Source: AC-32 sp963765785 (GTDB taxonomy: Bacteria > Actinomycetota > Thermoleophilia > Gaiellales > Gaiellaceae). Taken from it: a stretch of DNA of 64,000 bases. The DNA is taken from NCBI GenBank assembly GCA_963765785.1, contig CAVXXW010000016.1, positions 92,950 through 156,949 of the forward strand, given 5' to 3'. Every line of letters starts with the position of its first letter. Position 1 is the stretch's first letter. The notes under the pieces were generated by a model. It saw nothing but the letters and a program-made list of their open reading frames with translations, was not told where the DNA came from and did not search any database. The translations under genes were made by a program, and so were the position numbers. Positions 60,999 through 64,000 of this stretch are shown here, one piece after another.

Positions 60999-61202
60999 CT
61001 AGATGAGAATGTCGATGGCCGTCTCGTGCGGGCAGCCCTGCTCGACCAGCTCGACCGCCAGATGCAGGTCGATGTCGTGCCGGGCCGCCAGCGCGACGGC
61101 GTCGCTCGGGTCGTAGCCGGCACGCACGAGCTCCTCCGCGCGCCAGTGCTCGACCCGGTCGAGCTCCGTCTGGTCAACGACTTGAAGGTCCGCCGCAGTC
61201 AT
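60999..61202 (-). CDS. Small unknown acidic protein
   Basis: A 67-residue protein starting MTAADLQVVDQTELDRVEHW and ending DLHLAVELVEQGCPHETAID then ILI. Mostly helical and acidic, no membrane segment. The repeated pattern A-x-x-L-x-x-x-x-x-I resembles UBA-like or short helical domains but I do not recognise a family. Its stop lies 5 nt from the long hairpin. Confidence 0.6.
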   Translation of the reverse strand: MTAADLQVVDQTELDRVEHWRAEELVRAGYDPSDAVALAARHDIDLHLAVELVEQGCPHETAIDILI

Positions 61203-61255
61203 GCATTTGGTATTCGGTGCGGACGGGCCCGCGGATCTCCCCCGGCAGGGGGATA

Positions 61256-61951
61256 TCAACGACTGCGGCGGGCGAGTTCGAGCGCTTGCGCTTTCGTCAA
61301 CTGGCCCTCGAGCCGCAGCGTCAGGTCCCCGTGCAGCCAGAGCAGGACGTTCCCGCGCACGCGGACCGGCGCCTGGTGGAAGCCGTTGCGGCCGAAGTAC
61401 TCGAAGGCGTGCGGGCCCTCGATCCAGAGCGCCTCCGCTCCGTTGACCCGCGTGCTCTCGACGCGCGCCTCCTGCGCGACCAGCTTCTGCAGGCTCCCGG
61501 GGCCGAACGAGCCGAACTCCGACAGGAGCACCAGCTTGCCGTAGGCCTTCAGGACGACGGTCACGAGCGCGTCACCGAGCACGTAGGCGCGGCTCGGCCG
61601 CTCGCCCGGCAGCAGCACCAGCTGCACGCCGGTTCGGCGCTGCGCCTGGGCCAACGTCACCGGGAAGCCGAGCCCGGCGGCGTGCGAGCGTTCGGTCGTC
61701 TGCGGGAGCGTGTCGACGCGGACAACCGTCGCGCCGCCGAGGTGGAAGAAGCGCAGGATCGCCGTCCTGGCCTGCGGCACCGCGAACGCCGCCGCGAGGG
61801 CGACGAGCGCCAGCGCGACGGCGACGGCGACCCGGCCCCACGCGAACGGCGTGCGCTGCACGCGCTCGAGGACCGCCGGCGCGAGGTCGGGCTCCGGCGG
61901 GAAGTCGAGCTCGCGGCCGAGCTCCTCCAGTCGCAGCTCGAGCTCGTTCAC
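61256..61951 (-). CDS. Membrane anti-sigma-like protein
   Basis: A 231-residue protein starting at a GTG that overlaps the sigma factor stop (GTGA). The N-terminal 45 residues are cytoplasmic (NELELRLEELGRELDFPPEP), one membrane segment spans about 46-68 (VAVAVALALVALAAAFAVP), and the rest is an exported domain (LGFPVTLAQAQRRTGVQLVL, EALWIEGPHAFEYFGRNGFH). No zinc anti-sigma motif HxxxCxxC is present. The layout fits an anti-sigma or sigma-coupled sensor. Confidence 0.78.
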   Translation of the reverse strand: MNELELRLEELGRELDFPPEPDLAPAVLERVQRTPFAWGRVAVAVALALVALAAAFAVPQARTAILRFFHLGGATVVRVDTLPQTTERSHAAGLGFPVTLAQAQRRTGVQLVLLPGERPSRAYVLGDALVTVVLKAYGKLVLLSEFGSFGPGSLQKLVAQEARVESTRVNGAEALWIEGPHAFEYFGRNGFHQAPVRVRGNVLLWLHGDLTLRLEGQLTKAQALELARRSR

Positions 61952-62502
61952 GCGTCCTCCAGGTTCTCTCGCAGACGGGCGAGCGCGCGCGAGAGCCGTG
62001 ACTTGACGGTGCCGGGACGCACGCCGAGCGCGGCCGCCGTCTCCGCCTCGGTCAGGCCGAGCAGGAAGCGGCAGGCGACCGCGTCGCGGTGCTCCTCGGG
62101 CAGCGCCTCGACCGCGGCCAGGAGCCGCTCTCGCTGCTCGCCCGCGAGGAGCGCCGCCTCGGGGGACGGGACCGCGTCCCCCGGGCGGACCTCTGCAGCC
62201 ACGCGCAGCGCCAGGCGTTCGCGGCGCACGGCTGAGCGGCGGCGGTTGCGGGCCTCGTTCGCGACGATCCGCAGCAGCCACGGCCGCAGCTCGGCGCCGC
62301 GGCGGAAGCCGCCGAGCGCGCGGTGGGCCTTCACGAAGCCGTCCTGGGCCGCCTCCTCCGCATCGGCGGCGTTGCCGGCGAGTAGGTAGGCCGTTCGGAA
62401 CGCGAGCCCCTGGTGTGTGCGCACGATCGTCTCCCAGGCGTCGAGGTCGCCGCGCCGGGCCCGCTCGACGAGCCCGGCTTCGTCGAGTGGCCGGTCCACC
62501 AC
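61948..62502 (-). CDS. ECF-type RNA polymerase sigma factor
   Basis: A 184-residue sigma-70-type ECF factor. Region 2: VERARRGDLDAWETIVRTHQ, FRTAYLLAGNAADAEEAAQDGFVKAHRAL and RPWLLRIVANEARNRRR. Region 4: LPEEHRDAVACRFLLGLTEAETAAALGVRPGTVKSRLSRAL. Start at GTG 62502 or the adjacent GTG 62499. The following membrane protein probably controls it. Divergent from an exported protein, a likely target. Confidence 0.93.
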   Translation of the reverse strand: MVDRPLDEAGLVERARRGDLDAWETIVRTHQGLAFRTAYLLAGNAADAEEAAQDGFVKAHRALGGFRRGAELRPWLLRIVANEARNRRRSAVRRERLALRVAAEVRPGDAVPSPEAALLAGEQRERLLAAVEALPEEHRDAVACRFLLGLTEAETAAALGVRPGTVKSRLSRALARLRENLEDA

Positions 62503-62531
62503 CGCGGGTCCTACACCGCCCGGCGGTTGGG

Positions 62532-62546
62532 GGTTCCACGGGAACC
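62532..62546. promoter_or_regulatory. GGTTCC-ACG-GGAACC dyad between sigma gene and exported-protein gene
   Basis: Each half reads GGAACC on one strand, the usual -35 element of ECF promoters. On the minus strand the element ends 30 nt before the sigma start, which would give a nearly leaderless message. On the plus strand it is 49 nt before the ATG at 62595. It fits two back-to-back promoters recognised by the sigma itself; matching -10 elements are not certain. Confidence 0.5.
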
Positions 62547-62594
62547 GCGGGCGGCCGGCCGGTGTAGAGCGTCGTGACCTCGAAAGGAGCCGAC

Positions 62595-63200
62595 ATGATC
62601 CGCCTCGCCCTGGCCGCTGCAGTGGCCGCCCTCCTCGTTCCGGCAGTCGCCTCGGCCAAGGAGCCGTCCCAGGCGTCGATCTCAGGCCCAGGCTTCTCGA
62701 AGACGATCCTGCCGACGAGCGGCAACGAGTGGGGCGAGACGCCGCTTGCGCTCCTGACCGACCTGAGCGGCTTCTTCCCGTCGTCGGTCGGGCAGTCGCC
62801 GGATCCGATGCTGCACCGCAAGCCGAGTGCGCTCGGGCCGAGGTACACGATCGCGTGGACGGTGCCCGGCCCGCCTGGGCCGACTCACCGGGTCCGGCAG
62901 GACCTGTACCCGTACGCGCGCGGGGGCGCGGCGACGTACACGAAGCCCGGCCAGGCGATCTTCGACACGACGACCCGCGGCGGCTGGTACCGCAGCCCCG
63001 AGCTGAAGAACATGCTCGTCGCCATGGGCTTGCCGAAAGTTGCGCCGAGCTCGTCAGGCAGGGTCGATGCTGCGCTGATCGTGGCCCTCGGTGCGGGCGC
63101 TGCGGTGCTCGCGGCAGGCGCCCTCTTCTGGTGGCGTCACCGCGGCCAGAGGTCGCCCTCGACGAGCTCGACCGAGTTGCCGGCAGGGTCGCGTACGTAG
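62595..63200 (+). CDS. Exported protein with C-terminal membrane anchor
   Basis: A 201-residue protein with AAAGGAG before the ATG, a signal peptide (MIRLALAAAVAALLVPAVAS), an extracytoplasmic domain (KTILPTSGNEWGETPLALLT, YTKPGQAIFDTTTRGGWYRS), and a C-terminal membrane helix (ALIVALGAGAAVLAAGALFW) followed by WRHRGQR. No family recognised. Divergent from the ECF sigma operon and probably under its control. The 3' end overlaps the convergent VOC gene by 64 nt. Confidence 0.78.
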   Translation: MIRLALAAAVAALLVPAVASAKEPSQASISGPGFSKTILPTSGNEWGETPLALLTDLSGFFPSSVGQSPDPMLHRKPSALGPRYTIAWTVPGPPGPTHRVRQDLYPYARGGAATYTKPGQAIFDTTTRGGWYRSPELKNMLVAMGLPKVAPSSSGRVDAALIVALGAGAAVLAAGALFWWRHRGQRSPSTSSTELPAGSRT

Positions 63201-63520
63201 AGCGAACGGGCCCCGCCGCGCGGCCACTCGTGCTCGTGCTCGATCTCGACGCCCGCCGCGGCGAGGTGCTCGCGCCAGGGCTCGAGCTCGTCGACCGAGA
63301 ACGCGACGTGGACGCTGCCGCCGTCCGGCCCGTGCGACGGCACCGGCCGGCCCGGTTGCGACGAGCGCGCCGGGTCGAACAGCAGCAGAACCCCGCCGTC
63401 GTCAAGCCGGAAAGCGCCGTCGTCGACCTGGCGCAGCCCGAGCACGTCTCGGTAGAAGGCGATGCCGGCCTCGAGGTTGGGCGCGTAGACGACCGTCTCG
63501 TAGACCCGCCGCGGTCTCAC
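63137..63520 (-). CDS. VOC (glyoxalase/dioxygenase-fold) protein
   Basis: A 127-residue single VOC domain from GTG: VYETVVYAPNLEAGIAFYRDVLG, GGSVHVAFSVDELEPWREHLAAAG, RSLYVRDPAGNSVELVEGDLW. The conserved His in VHVAF and Glu in SVELVE can bind a metal. Substrate unknown. It is divergent from a second VOC gene 33 nt away. Confidence 0.88.
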   Translation of the reverse strand: MRPRRVYETVVYAPNLEAGIAFYRDVLGLRQVDDGAFRLDDGGVLLLFDPARSSQPGRPVPSHGPDGGSVHVAFSVDELEPWREHLAAAGVEIEHEHEWPRGGARSLYVRDPAGNSVELVEGDLWPR

Positions 63521-63553
63521 GCCGACCCACCCTATCCAGCTACGCTCGCCGCG

Positions 63554-63988
63554 GTGCCGAGGCTGGTCGGGATCAACCACGTCGCGCTCGAGGTCGGGAA
63601 CCTCGAGACGGCGCTGGAGTGGTACGGCCGCATCTTCCAGCTCGAGGTCGTCCGCGAGGCCGGCTTCCCGCACATGGCCTTCGTGGAGATGGGCGACCAG
63701 TTCGTCGCGCTCTCGGAGGGACGCTCGCAGCCGCCCGACACCGAGCGCCACTTCGGACTCGTCGTCGACGACAAGCAGGCCACGCGCGAGGCACTCGAGG
63801 CGGCCGGCGCGACGATTCTCCCCGGGCGCTTCCTCGACTTCGTCGACCCGTGGGGCAACCGGGTCCAGGTGGTGGCCTACGGCGACATCCAGTTCTCGAA
63901 GACGCCCGAGGTGCTGCGCGGCATGGGCCTCGACCTGCCCAAGTCGGAACGGGCGTTGGCCGAGCTGCGCGAGAGCGGTCTGGCCTAG
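63554..63988 (+). CDS. VOC-family protein
   Basis: A 144-residue VOC protein from GTG: LVGINHVALEVGNLETALEWYGRIF, FPHMAFVEMGDQFVALSEGR, ERHFGLVVDDKQATREALEAAG, FLDFVDPWGNRVQVVAYGDI. His residues in INHVAL and RHFGLV are placed as metal ligands. Substrate unknown. The longer C-terminus (VLRGMGLDLPKSERALAELR) distinguishes it from its divergent neighbour. Confidence 0.88.
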   Translation: MPRLVGINHVALEVGNLETALEWYGRIFQLEVVREAGFPHMAFVEMGDQFVALSEGRSQPPDTERHFGLVVDDKQATREALEAAGATILPGRFLDFVDPWGNRVQVVAYGDIQFSKTPEVLRGMGLDLPKSERALAELRESGLA

Positions 63989-64000
63989 GCGACGGCCGCT

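Overview
The window is about 70% GC, codes densely on the minus strand, and carries no IS element, prophage, CRISPR array, tRNA or rRNA that I can see. The gene order yraN-rnhB-rplS-lepB-trmD-rimM-khpA-rpsP-ffh ... ftsY-smc ... rnc-acpP-plsX-rpmF ... yceD ... coaD-rsmD-recG ... degV-fakA-asp23-rpmB is a core bacterial chromosome arrangement. Together with the high GC, GTG-rich starts and many GTGA/ATGA/TAGTG stop-start overlaps, it suggests an actinobacterium, probably a Thermoleophilia/Gaiellales-like lineage. The lineage is inference from composition and gene content, not a database match.

Layout. 1-15.6 kb: a methylase fragment, a cyclase with a Cys motif, then a minus-strand translation/secretion/chromosome block (L19, two tandem signal peptidases, TrmD, RimM, KhpA, S16, Ffh, FtsY, a LanC-like protein, a short SMC, RNase III, ACP, PlsX, L32). 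15.7-18.5 kb: a plus-strand island that separates rpmF from yceD and holds two small exported proteins and a two-component system whose kinase is frameshifted. 18.5-23.5 kb: the minus-strand block resumes (yceD, nitroreductase, DivIVA-like coiled coil, coaD, rsmD, recG). 23.6-27.2 kb: a second plus-strand island, a six-gene overlapping redox operon (two small exported proteins, ApbE, ferric-reductase-type membrane protein, 3Fe-4S ferredoxin, FAD reductase). 27-31 kb: DegV, lone receiver, FakA, Asp23, L28. 31-41 kb: a 600-nt gene-free structured region, riboflavin genes ribD-ribE-ribBA-ribH, rpe, rsmB, fmt, def, priA, a ZIP transporter and its probable DtxR-type regulator. 42-52 kb: metK, a lipoprotein, gpsA, der, cmk, aroA, frameshifted tyrA, aroF, then trpS. 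53-58 kb: two large divergent secreted phosphoesterase-type proteins. 58-64 kb: pseudouridine synthase, GYD protein, scpB-scpA, lgt, a long RNA-like hairpin, an ECF sigma/anti-sigma pair with a divergent exported protein, and two VOC proteins.

How parts work together. SMC, ScpA and ScpB are all here, as are both SRP GTPases with signal peptidases and Lgt, most of riboflavin synthesis, and part of the shikimate/tyrosine pathway. ApbE, which covalently attaches FMN, lies near riboflavin synthesis and upstream of a membrane haem protein, a ferredoxin and its reductase, which suggests an exported flavin electron-transfer route.

The most interesting signals are: (1) the two plus-strand islands, linked by exported proteins ending in a His/Gly/Asp-rich tail with terminal Asp-Asp and by a shared TTWACCC-type upstream box, which may form one undescribed redox/metal system; (2) a 77-nt structured element present three times just after stop codons; (3) a 167-nt rod-like hairpin whose imperfections become G-U pairs on the minus strand; (4) a 600-nt structured intergenic region; and (5) twin low-GC palindromes flanking a small unknown gene.
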